Positions 50,950-61,907 of a stretch of 64,000 nt of DNA are shown one piece after another (positions within the stretch are counted from its first letter, which is position 1; each line of letters begins with the position of its first letter). The notes beneath the pieces were generated by a model. It saw only the letters and a program-made list of their open reading frames with translations, ran no database searches and had not been told where the DNA came from. Location: the NCBI RefSeq assembly GCF_009805705.1, contig NZ_VSMB01000002.1:310001-374000 (forward strand), given 5' to 3'. The translations under genes and the position numbers were made by a program. Source of the DNA: Ruania rhizosphaerae. Its GTDB lineage: Bacteria; Actinomycetota; Actinomycetes; Actinomycetales; Beutenbergiaceae.

Positions 50950-51540
50950 GTGGCGATGGGAGCCACTCTCACGTTCCGGTCCCCGGTCGGTCGCCTGCTC
51001 ACCGTGGCGATCGGCGCGGCAGGGGTGCTGCTGGTCGGGTATGCGATGGTGCTGGACGGACCGTTCGCGCTGTGGCAGACCGGCCCGACGGCGCTGCTCG
51101 TCCTCGCCCTGGTGTGGTCCCTGTTCTGGGAACCCCAGGTGGAGGTCTCCGACGGCGGCATCACGGTGGTCAACATCCTGCGCACCGTGCATGTGCCGTG
51201 GCCGGAGTTCACAGCCGCGGAGACCCGCTGGTCGCTGGAGATCCGCGCCGGCGATCTGACGGTGACCGCCTGGGCGGTACCGGCCAGCAGTGGGACCGGG
51301 GCGCGTCTGGCCGCCCGTCGACGTGGGCGATCCGGCGACAGCGCCTCCGGATCGGGCGCCGAGGCTGCCGCGCTGGCCATCGGGGAGCGTCGTGCTGCAC
51401 TGGCCGAGGCGGGCCATTTGCGTGGCGCCCGTCGTGGCGCAGTTCCCCCGCGGGTCACCTGGAATCGAGCGCAGGTTGCGATCCTGCCCACGACGGCGGC
51501 CCTCGCCCTGGCGTCGTGGCTCACCACTGGCCTGCTCTGA
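50950..51540 (+). CDS. PH-domain-like membrane protein
   Basis: This 196-residue protein begins with two helices (LLTVAIGAAGVLLVGYAMVL; TALLVLALVWSLFW), then QVEVSDGGITVVNILRTVHV and PWPEFTAAETRWSLEI, the pattern of bacterial PH-like (bPH) domains, and a C-terminal helix (VAILPTTAALALASWLTTGL). The middle is Ala/Arg-rich. Function is unknown. It reads against the oligopeptide transporter genes on either side, with 71 and 65 base gaps. The start may be GTG 50950 or ATG 50956. Confidence 0.7.
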   Translation: MAMGATLTFRSPVGRLLTVAIGAAGVLLVGYAMVLDGPFALWQTGPTALLVLALVWSLFWEPQVEVSDGGITVVNILRTVHVPWPEFTAAETRWSLEIRAGDLTVTAWAVPASSGTGARLAARRRGRSGDSASGSGAEAAALAIGERRAALAEAGHLRGARRGAVPPRVTWNRAQVAILPTTAALALASWLTTGLL

Positions 51541-51605
51541 GCAGGCGACAGGCGGCTGCGCAGCCTGGGTGGTGAACCCGGGCTCACGTCCTCTCACCTG
51601 CACCG

Positions 51606-52652
51606 TCATGACGTCGCCACCGAACTGCTCTGGTGCTCGCGCCGGGTGGCCTTGGCCATGGCGCGGGCGGAGGGGAGGCGCTTCTGCCGTGGGTCGAAGG
51701 CATCCCGGAGGCCGTCGCCGATGAAGTTGATGCACAGCACGATGGTGATGATGAACATGCCGGGCCACCAGAACAGCCAGGGACGGGTGCTGAAGGAGCT
51801 CTGGTAGTCGCTGATCATCCGGCCCAGCGAGATCGTCGGCTCCTTGATGCCGAAGTCCAGGTAGCTCAGTGCCGCCTCCAGCAGGATGGCCGCACTCATC
51901 AGCAGGGTGACGGTCACGATGATCACACCCATCGCGTTGGGCAGGATGTGCTTGAAGATGATGCGCGAGTTGCTGGCGCCTGCCACCCGGGCGGCGTCGA
52001 CGAACTCCCGCTCGCGCAGGCTCAGGAACTCTCCGCGCACGAGACGCGCGAGCGTGGTCCAGGTGATCGCCCCGAGCACCAGGGCCAGCGGCACCGCACT
52101 GGCGGAGCCCACCAGCTTGCCGAGCACGGCGCCGATCACCAGTAGCGGCATGGTGATGAACAGGTCGGTGATGCGCATCAGGAGCGTGTCGGTGAATCCG
52201 CGGAAGAACCCGGAGAGGGCGCCGACGAGCACGCCGATCACGGTAGCCACTGCGCCGACGACGACCATGATCACCATGGTGGTCTGCACACCTTTCATGG
52301 TGCGGGCGAAGATGTCGCGACCGATGGTGTCCTGACCGAAGGGGTGGTTGCCGATCGCGAAGCCCGCCTCACTCCACGGCATCGTGAGCGTCGGCGTACC
52401 GCCGGCGTTCTCGAGGGCCATGGTCTCGGCCGGATTGTACTGCCACCAGCCGCCGACGTACCAGCCGAAGACGGGGAACCCGATCGAGGTCAGCGACAGC
52501 AGTGCCACCAGGATCAGCGCCACGAGGGCGACGATGGCGCCACGGTGGTGGAAGAAGCGCTCGCGGACGATCTTGCCCTGCGACTTGCCCTCGACCGCCT
52601 TGAGCTCGATGGCATTCTCGGCCTGCTCGGTGGGTTCAGGTTGGGAGGTCAT
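51606..52652 (-). CDS. oligopeptide ABC transporter permease (DppC-like)
   Basis: The 348-residue protein has a polar N-terminus ending REERFFHHRG-like (here RERFFHHRGAIVALVALILV), six helices, and the EAA-type loop VDAARVAGASNSRIIFKHIL. The C-terminal INFIGDGLRDAFDPRQKRLP is the DppC/OppC signature. The extra-cytoplasmic segment SEAGFAIGNHPFGQDTIGRD is also typical. Its start overlaps the stop of the DppB-like permease by four bases. It pairs with that protein in the importer. Confidence 0.93.
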   Translation of the reverse strand: MTSQPEPTEQAENAIELKAVEGKSQGKIVRERFFHHRGAIVALVALILVALLSLTSIGFPVFGWYVGGWWQYNPAETMALENAGGTPTLTMPWSEAGFAIGNHPFGQDTIGRDIFARTMKGVQTTMVIMVVVGAVATVIGVLVGALSGFFRGFTDTLLMRITDLFITMPLLVIGAVLGKLVGSASAVPLALVLGAITWTTLARLVRGEFLSLREREFVDAARVAGASNSRIIFKHILPNAMGVIIVTVTLLMSAAILLEAALSYLDFGIKEPTISLGRMISDYQSSFSTRPWLFWWPGMFIITIVLCINFIGDGLRDAFDPRQKRLPSARAMAKATRREHQSSSVATS

Positions 52653-54187
52653 GCGTTCACCCGGATCCGTGGGTCGAGGACGGCGTAGATCAGGTCGGCG
52701 ACGATATTCGCGACGATGGCGAGGAACGCCACGATGATCAGATAGGCCATCACTGGTTCGATGTCGTTCTCGTCGAGGTGGCGCAGGAACATCTGCCCCA
52801 TCCCGGGCCGGTTGAAGATGTTCTCGGTGATGATGGCGCCACCGATGAGCGTGATGATGTCGATCGGGACGATCGTGGCCATCGGGATGAGCGAGTTACG
52901 GAAACCGTGCCGCATCACGACCGTGCGCTCGGTGAGCCCCTTCGCGCGCGCGGTGCGGATGTAGTCCTGGTTCATCACCTCCAGCATGCTGCCGCGTGCG
53001 TAGCGGGTGTACCCGGCGAAGGAGAGCAGCATGAGGGAGATGGTCGGCAACAGCAGGTGGGTGTACTGATCGAGCGTCGTCACCCAGAAGTCGCCCTCGA
53101 GGTTCGGAGTGCGATCACCGATGGTGGCGATCGGGCGACCCCGGATGATGTTGGAGGCCATGTAGTCGTCCCAGACCTGCATCACCCGGTCGATGAATAT
53201 CAGTGTCGCGACGGGTACCGCAGTCAGCGCACCGGTGCGGGCCGAGATGCGCCAGTCCGGCCCCCGGAACAGCAGGCCCACCCCGGCGCCGACGAGAGCC
53301 GCAAGCACGCCCAACCCGAGGGCCGTCGCCCAGTTCATCACGCCCCAGGCGCCGAGGTAGTAGAACCCGAACTGCATCGGGTACCACAGCGCGATTCCCA
53401 GGACGGCGACGGTGAGGGAGGTGTAGAGAGCGCGGCGGTTGCGCAGCCCGCTGGAGAGGGTCGTCACCCCGAGTGCGATGGCGAGCGAGGAAACGGCCAG
53501 CAACACCGGGCCGATGTTCGGCTGGCTCCACCAGTCGGTGAGTTGGATGTAGAGCAGGACGGCGATGGTCACGCCCGCAGCGCTGGCGCCGACCGTCAGC
53601 CGTCGTCTGACGTCGCCACCGAAAGCGAGCGACCACACCAACCCCATGACGAGGGCGATCCCGAGGATCACTGGTATTGCGATGACCGGGTCACGCAGGA
53701 AGTCGTTGTACCCGATGGCGCCCCACTGTTTGAGCAGCACTGCGATCCAGAAGGAGGGCAGCGAGTACAGCAGGAAGGAGAGGAAGGTGATGAGGTAGTC
53801 GAAGGTCGTGTACTGGCGCAGCGCCGAGACGATCCCCACCGCGATGCCGAGGAAGATCGCCAGGACGGTGGCGGCGGTGACCAGCTGGACGGTGGAGACG
53901 ATCGCGGCGGCCAGGATGTCGGCGACGTCGCGACCGGTGGTCCATGCGGTCCCCAAGTCGCCGGTGACGAAGGCACCCAGCCACCACAGGTAGCGCAGCA
54001 GCACTGGGTCATTCAGATTGAGCAGTTCGATCCGCTGCTCGATCTGCAGGTCCTTACTCGGATCGGTGCTCAGCCGCAGATCCTCCAGCGGGTCGATCGT
54101 GAAATCGACCAGGACATACATGATCAGCGACGACACGAACAGGATGCCGATGCCGATCAGCACGCGGCGCACGATGAAAGTCAGCAT
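52649..54187 (-). CDS. oligopeptide ABC transporter permease (DppB-like, enlarged)
   Basis: The N-terminus (FIVRRVLIGIGILFVSSLIM) and C-terminus (YTRYARGSMLEVMNQDYIRT, then FNRPGMGQMFLRHL and YAVLDPRIRVNA) are standard DppB. At 512 residues it is ~170 longer than usual, because residues ~180-330 hold an insertion with about four additional hydrophobic segments (VTIAVLLYIQLTDWW, VLLAVSSLAIALGV, LYTSLTVAVLGIALWY, ALGLGVLAALVGAGVGLL). Such enlarged forms occur in some actinobacteria. The start is the ATG at 54187, after a spaced GAGG. A hairpin separates it from the binding-protein gene. Confidence 0.9.
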   Translation of the reverse strand: MLTFIVRRVLIGIGILFVSSLIMYVLVDFTIDPLEDLRLSTDPSKDLQIEQRIELLNLNDPVLLRYLWWLGAFVTGDLGTAWTTGRDVADILAAAIVSTVQLVTAATVLAIFLGIAVGIVSALRQYTTFDYLITFLSFLLYSLPSFWIAVLLKQWGAIGYNDFLRDPVIAIPVILGIALVMGLVWSLAFGGDVRRRLTVGASAAGVTIAVLLYIQLTDWWSQPNIGPVLLAVSSLAIALGVTTLSSGLRNRRALYTSLTVAVLGIALWYPMQFGFYYLGAWGVMNWATALGLGVLAALVGAGVGLLFRGPDWRISARTGALTAVPVATLIFIDRVMQVWDDYMASNIIRGRPIATIGDRTPNLEGDFWVTTLDQYTHLLLPTISLMLLSFAGYTRYARGSMLEVMNQDYIRTARAKGLTERTVVMRHGFRNSLIPMATIVPIDIITLIGGAIITENIFNRPGMGQMFLRHLDENDIEPVMAYLIIVAFLAIVANIVADLIYAVLDPRIRVNA

Positions 54188-54298
54188 GGGTGAAGGAACC
54201 TCGTCAGGCGGCTCGGTCAGCCGTAGGTGCGGGGAGTCTACGCTGACTCTCTCCAGCGCGGGTGGCGATGACCGAGCGGTTGCGGGCGGTGCGGGCAG

Positions 54299-54334
54299 AC
54301 CTGGGGGTGCCGGCCGGAGCCGGCACCCCCAGGT
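54299..54334 (-). terminator. 16-bp GC-rich hairpin between binding-protein and permease genes
   Basis: ACCTGGGGGTGCCGGC, loop CGGA, and the exact complement. It lies 19 bases past the binding-protein stop (54353) and ~110 before the permease start. Such hairpins commonly stop or stabilise the 5' message, so that the binding protein is made in excess over the permeases. Confidence 0.7.
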
Positions 54335-54352
54335 GTCACGTCAGGGACGCGA

Positions 54353-56266
54353 TCAGGACTCTGCGTCCTCACCATCCTCGTCGCCGGTCAGATCCGTCTC
54401 CCACTCCCAGAAGTTCCAGAAGATCGTCGGGGAGATGGAGATCGGGTCCACACCCTGCAGGCGGGCGTTGAATCCGTGCACACCCGGGTGCTGGTAGAGG
54501 GTGACACCAAATCCCTGCTCGACGAGGATCGTCTCGACCTCGGCGAGGATCTCGGCCTGGCGTGCCGCGTCGGTCGTGACGGCGAGCTCGTCGTACAGCT
54601 CGTCCACGCGCTCGTCGCGGAAGTCACCGAAGTTGTTCCCGCCGCCGGTCTCGAAGTTCGCAGCCGACTCACTCACCGCGGTGGAGGTGGACTGCCAGCC
54701 GAACATCGAGGCGTCGTAGCCGCTCGGGTCAGCGAGCAGGGAGCCCCACTCACCGCTGGACTCGTCGATGATCTCGAACAGACCGTCCTGCTGGACGGAC
54801 TCGGTGATCAGCGCGAGCTGCTCCTGGCGCCGGACGTTCTCGGCCGCAGTGAGCACGCGCACCTGGATCGGCGTCTCCACCCCGGCGTCCTCGAGGAGCT
54901 GGGCGGCACCCTCACGGTCGAGCTCGAGCGGGAACAGCTCGTCCATGCCGTTCGCTCCGACGATCTGATCGTAGTTCGGCGACCCGGGAATCGCGGTGTA
55001 GGAGGACCGGACGTTGGCCTCGGGGTTGAGCGGGGAAATGATGCGATCCACGATGTCCTGCCGCGGGATGAGCTTCAGGAACGCCTGACGCACGGCCAGG
55101 GCGGTCTCCTCGTCCCCGTCGTAGGTGGCCGGGTCGAACGGGCCGTCGTTGGTGAACATCAGGTCGACGTGCTCGTAGACCGCGGCGTCATCGGTGATGA
55201 CGTCGAAGTCCCCACCGAGGGCTTCCAAGGCCTGCAGGGTGTCTGCGCTGGCCTGCGGGGAGATGAGGTCCAGTTCGCCGTTCTCCAAGGCCTGGACCTG
55301 CGCCATCGGGTCTTCGCTGTAGCGGACCGTGATGGTCTCGATCTGCGGCTGGTGATCGCCGGTGTAGTCTTCGCGCGCCTCCAGGGTGACGTACTGGTCG
55401 CGCACGAAGTCGGTCATGATGTAGGGGCCGCTGGACAGGTACAGCGACTCGTCCTCCGGCAGAGTGTCGCCGAAGGCGAAACCGTTGTTCCAGAAGTCCG
55501 AGATCGGGGCGAGCGCCTCGGCGTCGTTGTTGACGACGGCGTCGACGAAGGCGTCCTTGGCCTCCTGCGGGTCCTCGATGTCGAGGGCGTGCATGGCGAC
55601 CACGTGGGCCGGCACGCCAACGTCGAGGTTGTCCTCCCAGTCAGCGAACGGCTGCGAGTAGACGAAGGTGATCGTCTTGCCGTCCTCGGAGATCGTCGGA
55701 GTCTCCTCGATCAGGCCGATGTTGCCGGAGGTGAAGTTGAAGAAGACGTTGTTCTCAATCTCCTCCTGCGGCACTTCCTCACCGGCGTTCTCGGAGTCCT
55801 CCGGGTACAGCCAGACGACATTGCCCTCGTCGTCGAAGGACTGGACGAACTCCGCGGTGTTGAAGTGACCGCTCAGGGCCACCCAGCTGAGGAGCATGTC
55901 AGTGGCGTCCACCGGGGTGCCGTCCGACCAGGACGCGTCGTCGGTGAAGGTGTACTCGACCGTCAGCGGGTCCTCGCTGGTGACCTGGTACGAGGCGAAG
56001 GACTCGTTCGGGACGAGGTTGAGGTCGCCGTCGTAGTAGTTCACGTAGTCGTTCATCAAGTACCGGATGTTCGCGTTCGCGGTCGCGTTGCCGGTCGCGC
56101 TGTCCTCGTTGTACTCGTAGAACCCCTGGTTCCAGCCGACTGTCACGGCGGTGCCGGTGTCGAGCCCACTGTCGGTCGACGACGTGTCGGGGGTATCGCA
56201 CGCGCTCAGCACGAGCGCGCTGGCTGCCAACGTGGCAGCGACGGCGGTGATGCGCCTGATCTTCAC
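54353..56266 (-). CDS. oligopeptide ABC transporter substrate-binding lipoprotein (family 5)
   Basis: The 637-residue protein starts at GTG 56266, with AAAGGAGG at an ideal distance. A lipoprotein signal ends LSAC with Cys23, followed by a Thr/Ser/Asp linker. The mature part has family 5 features (LTVEYTFTDDASWSDGTPVD, SSGPYIMTDFVRDQYVTLEA) and ends in a Glu/Asp-rich tail. It binds peptides or similar solutes and feeds the DppB/DppC-like permeases downstream on the same strand. Slightly longer than usual (~550). A possible -10 TACAGT lies ~100 bases upstream, and a large inverted repeat lies further up. Confidence 0.92.
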   Translation of the reverse strand: MKIRRITAVAATLAASALVLSACDTPDTSSTDSGLDTGTAVTVGWNQGFYEYNEDSATGNATANANIRYLMNDYVNYYDGDLNLVPNESFASYQVTSEDPLTVEYTFTDDASWSDGTPVDATDMLLSWVALSGHFNTAEFVQSFDDEGNVVWLYPEDSENAGEEVPQEEIENNVFFNFTSGNIGLIEETPTISEDGKTITFVYSQPFADWEDNLDVGVPAHVVAMHALDIEDPQEAKDAFVDAVVNNDAEALAPISDFWNNGFAFGDTLPEDESLYLSSGPYIMTDFVRDQYVTLEAREDYTGDHQPQIETITVRYSEDPMAQVQALENGELDLISPQASADTLQALEALGGDFDVITDDAAVYEHVDLMFTNDGPFDPATYDGDEETALAVRQAFLKLIPRQDIVDRIISPLNPEANVRSSYTAIPGSPNYDQIVGANGMDELFPLELDREGAAQLLEDAGVETPIQVRVLTAAENVRRQEQLALITESVQQDGLFEIIDESSGEWGSLLADPSGYDASMFGWQSTSTAVSESAANFETGGGNNFGDFRDERVDELYDELAVTTDAARQAEILAEVETILVEQGFGVTLYQHPGVHGFNARLQGVDPISISPTIFWNFWEWETDLTGDEDGEDAES

Positions 56267-56402
56267 AGTTCCTCCTTTGGATGGCGGGGGGCTGCTCGCC
56301 CCGGGCCTGAGCCCGGATCGACCTGGTGGGTCGGACGAGTTGAGCGTTCGCCATGGACAACGGGAACTGTACACACGCCCCTGTGTGCGGCGACCCACCC
56401 AT

Positions 56403-56447
56403 GACAATCTTGTATCCGCATCGTTACCTAACGGATACCTGATTGTC
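56403..56447 (-). promoter_or_regulatory. nested inverted repeats upstream of the oligopeptide operon
   Basis: GACAATC-TT-GTATCCG (56403-56418) and CGGATAC-CT-GATTGTC (56432-56447) are complementary at 14 of 16 positions. The loop overlaps a second exact dyad, CGTTACCTAACG (56422-56433). The stretch is AT-rich and lies ~140 bases upstream of the binding-protein start. It is a candidate operator for a dimeric or tetrameric regulator. Confidence 0.5.
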
Positions 56448-59215
<2,768 letters not shown>

Positions 59216-59288
59216 CCGACCTCGCTCCGCAGGCTCACGTAGCCGTGAGGCTGCGCCGGGCTGACGCCGGCTGAGGCGACGCACAACA

Positions 59289-59331
59289 GAAATCCCTCGT
59301 CGATCTGGTGACCAGATCGACGAGGGATTTC
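59289..59331. terminator. bidirectional intrinsic terminator between icd and the lyase gene
   Basis: A perfect 43-base palindrome: 21-base arms around a single G (GAAATCCCTCGTCGATCTGG on the left). On both strands the GC-rich stem ends in GGGATTTCT and a short T-rich run, so it can stop transcription from both the rightward icd and the leftward lyase. It is the clearest U-tract terminator in the window. Confidence 0.8.
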
Positions 59332-59352
59332 TTCGTGTGGGCGCCTACCCGG

Positions 59353-61824
59353 TCAGCGGCTCGCGAACTTCACCCGGTGCTCGCCGCCGCGGCGCACGTC
59401 GGCGTCGACCGAGAGCACCAGCGGGGCCGTGGAGACTACCGTCACCGACTCATCCGCCTCGATGACGGCGTCGGGCACCTCGATCGGCAACTCGACCGTG
59501 AGCATGCCGCCGGCCTTCGTCGGCTGCGCCACGACCACCTCGACCTGACGCTTGGCGCGTCGGTTGGCGTTGCTGTGCGGGGGCGGGGTCTGCCGGTGAC
59601 CGACCGCGCACGGCCCGCTGACGGTGTACCCGCCATGGGTTCCTGCCTCGAAGAAGTGGCCCATGCGGGTCCCGTCGCCGGCCTGCACCAGGTGCGCGGC
59701 CGGCTCGGCGAGCACGACGGCGACCCCTGGCCGCTCCGCCTCGTCCGCCGTGGTCCGGGCGTCCGCGAGCGGGAGGATCTGGTAGGCGTACCAGTCACCG
59801 TCGCCGGTGTGTTCGCGTTCGATCCGCACGTAGTCGCGGCTGACCTCCTCGTCGGTCCCACCGGTGTCGGAGCCGTCGTTGATGGTCTTCCAGGTACCGG
59901 TGCGACGTTCGGACCGCACCTGCCAGGTGAGCGCGGCACCCGCAGCGTTCTCAGTGTCCTCAGTGTCCTCAGTGTCCTCAGTGGCGAGCGCGACGATACC
60001 GGCATGCCCGGCCACGTGCACCGCCGTGGCCGGCAGCGGGGTGTCGGTGAGCACCACGGCGTCGCCGTCGACCTGAACGGCTGGGATCTGCCCGACCGGG
60101 AAGGACCGGTTCTCGGCGATCGTGCGCGCTCCCGTTCCGGAGGAGTCGGTGATACCCGATCCGACGCAGACGATCCGGTCCTCCAGGTAGAACCAGGACT
60201 TGTTCGCGCGCAGGTTGCCGGAGAAGTTCCGCAGGTTCATCGCGGTGGTGCCCATCTCCCCGGCGACGGTGAGACCACCGGCGTAGGAGTTCTGAGCGCG
60301 CGGGATACCGGTACCGTCACCGAGGCCGGAGGTCCGCTCCTCCCCGGTCACGGTGATCCCCGGCAGGGCGTACGGGTCGACAGTAGGCCAGAAGTCGGCG
60401 GAGTACTGCGCCGAGTCCTCACGGTGGTACAGGAACATCATGCCGTCGCCCTGGTACCAGCCGAGGTTGTTCTCCCGGTTGCCCCACTCGTACCGCCCGA
60501 TCCGGGCCGAGGACGTGTTCACGACGGCGGCCCACTCGCCGCGGTGGTGGACGATGCGCTCCTGCTCGTAGGTGTTGGTGGTGCCCACACGAGGCTCCGC
60601 CGCCGTGATCGCTTCATCCTCGACGACGGCGAGACTACGGGCCGTAGCCGCCAGGGTCTGGTTGTTGGTCGCCAACGGCTGGTCCTCGGTCCGGTCCAGC
60701 CATCCCTTCACCATCGCCCGGTAGCGCGCCGCGTCGGCTGCCGGAGCGGAGTCGGCGAGTACGAGGATGGCCGAGGCGATGGCGAAGCCGGAGTGGAAGT
60801 CCTGCCCCTGCTGGCGTGAGACCGCCCGGCCGCGGGTGGTGTCCATGGTGCGCACGTCCCACTGGAAGGGCGCGAAGGTGAGGTCGATGGATTCGAACAG
60901 GTTGTTCACCTGCGGGTCGCTCACTGCCCACTGGCTTCCGGCGAGGAGCGCCAGCACCTCGGCCACGCCGGTGATCGCGACCCCACCGTAGGTGCCGGAG
61001 TAGGGCAGGTACCCGTGCTGGATGAAGGAACCGTCATCGTAGAAGCCGTCCCCGGAGCTGACACGCCCGAACACGCTGTTCGCGCCCCCGCCGGCAACGT
61101 CGGAGAGAGCGTCGCGGCCGAGGATGACGTCGGCTTCGTCCTCATCGATCAGTCCGCGCATGATGCACGAAAGCGCCTTGTCCACCCGGTTCGCGCCGGT
61201 CTCCTTCAGCCAGGTGTAGTCCCGCCGGACGTTCGGATCCGGGGCGTGGAACCGGACCGCGGCCAGCAGCAGGTCGACCACCTCGTCCGGGGCGTTCTCG
61301 CCGAGCAGGATCAGGGTGTCGGCCACGCGGCGCGGGAGGCCGATCTCCCAGAACCACCAGTTGCCGGGGCGGCTGCGGCCGGCACGGTACTGGCCGGAGA
61401 GGAACCAGAGAGCACCTTGGAGATCGGACAGGAGGTCGGGGTCCTGGTAGTACTCGCTGCCACCGGAAGCCCAAGCCGTGGCAAGGGTGGTGATCCGGTT
61501 GGCCGTGACTCCCATGTTCCCGACCTCGGCGGTGTTCGACGCCCCGTTGATCGGCAGGTCCGGCCACAGGTACCGCCGGCCCGATGCGCGGTTGAAGGTG
61601 GCGATCAGGTCGCTGGCCTCCGCGTCGATCGTCTGCCGTTTCTGCGCGAGCTCAGGGTGGGTCGCGGCGACATCGCCGCCGGTCAGGAACTCGCGACGCC
61701 GATCGACCAGCCCATCGAACGGTTCGGCCGCACGGGCCGAGGTGCTGGTGCCGATCGTGCCAGCAGCGGCGAGTGCTGCCGCGGCACCGACCAGGAAGGT
61801 CCGACGTGATGCTGTGAGATTCAT
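59353..61824 (-). CDS. polysaccharide lyase family 8 (hyaluronate/chondroitin/xanthan lyase-like)
   Basis: The protein (823 residues) starts with a Tat signal (SRRTFLVGAAAALAAAGTIG) and is exported. The alpha/alpha-toroid half contains PGNWWFWEIGLPRRVADTL, TGANRVDKALSCIMRGLID and the catalytic-type DGSFIQHGYLPYSGTYGGV (His and Tyr), then RGRAVSRQ; a beta-sandwich half follows. PL8 enzymes cleave uronic-acid glycosaminoglycans or xanthan by beta-elimination. ATG 61824 is chosen because GGAG lies eight bases upstream; ATG 61830 is only two bases from it. No unsaturated-glucuronyl hydrolase or importer is adjacent, so it may release substrate for systems elsewhere. Confidence 0.9.
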   Translation of the reverse strand: MNLTASRRTFLVGAAAALAAAGTIGTSTSARAAEPFDGLVDRRREFLTGGDVAATHPELAQKRQTIDAEASDLIATFNRASGRRYLWPDLPINGASNTAEVGNMGVTANRITTLATAWASGGSEYYQDPDLLSDLQGALWFLSGQYRAGRSRPGNWWFWEIGLPRRVADTLILLGENAPDEVVDLLLAAVRFHAPDPNVRRDYTWLKETGANRVDKALSCIMRGLIDEDEADVILGRDALSDVAGGGANSVFGRVSSGDGFYDDGSFIQHGYLPYSGTYGGVAITGVAEVLALLAGSQWAVSDPQVNNLFESIDLTFAPFQWDVRTMDTTRGRAVSRQQGQDFHSGFAIASAILVLADSAPAADAARYRAMVKGWLDRTEDQPLATNNQTLAATARSLAVVEDEAITAAEPRVGTTNTYEQERIVHHRGEWAAVVNTSSARIGRYEWGNRENNLGWYQGDGMMFLYHREDSAQYSADFWPTVDPYALPGITVTGEERTSGLGDGTGIPRAQNSYAGGLTVAGEMGTTAMNLRNFSGNLRANKSWFYLEDRIVCVGSGITDSSGTGARTIAENRSFPVGQIPAVQVDGDAVVLTDTPLPATAVHVAGHAGIVALATEDTEDTEDTENAAGAALTWQVRSERRTGTWKTINDGSDTGGTDEEVSRDYVRIEREHTGDGDWYAYQILPLADARTTADEAERPGVAVVLAEPAAHLVQAGDGTRMGHFFEAGTHGGYTVSGPCAVGHRQTPPPHSNANRRAKRQVEVVVAQPTKAGGMLTVELPIEVPDAVIEADESVTVVSTAPLVLSVDADVRRGGEHRVKFASR
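59948..59983 (-). repeat. 9-bp tandem repeat (four units) inside the lyase gene
   Basis: T(T/C)CTCAGTG repeats four times, encoding an acidic EDTEDTEDTEN loop in the beta-sandwich part. Unit gain or loss would keep the frame, so length may vary between strains. Confidence 0.7.
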
Positions 61825-61907
61825 TTTCATGGCTCCGTTACCTAGGTGAAAATTGCTCACTCGCACCGTAATGGAAGCTCCGCCGTCAGGCAAGCGCCTT
61901 CCAGGAG

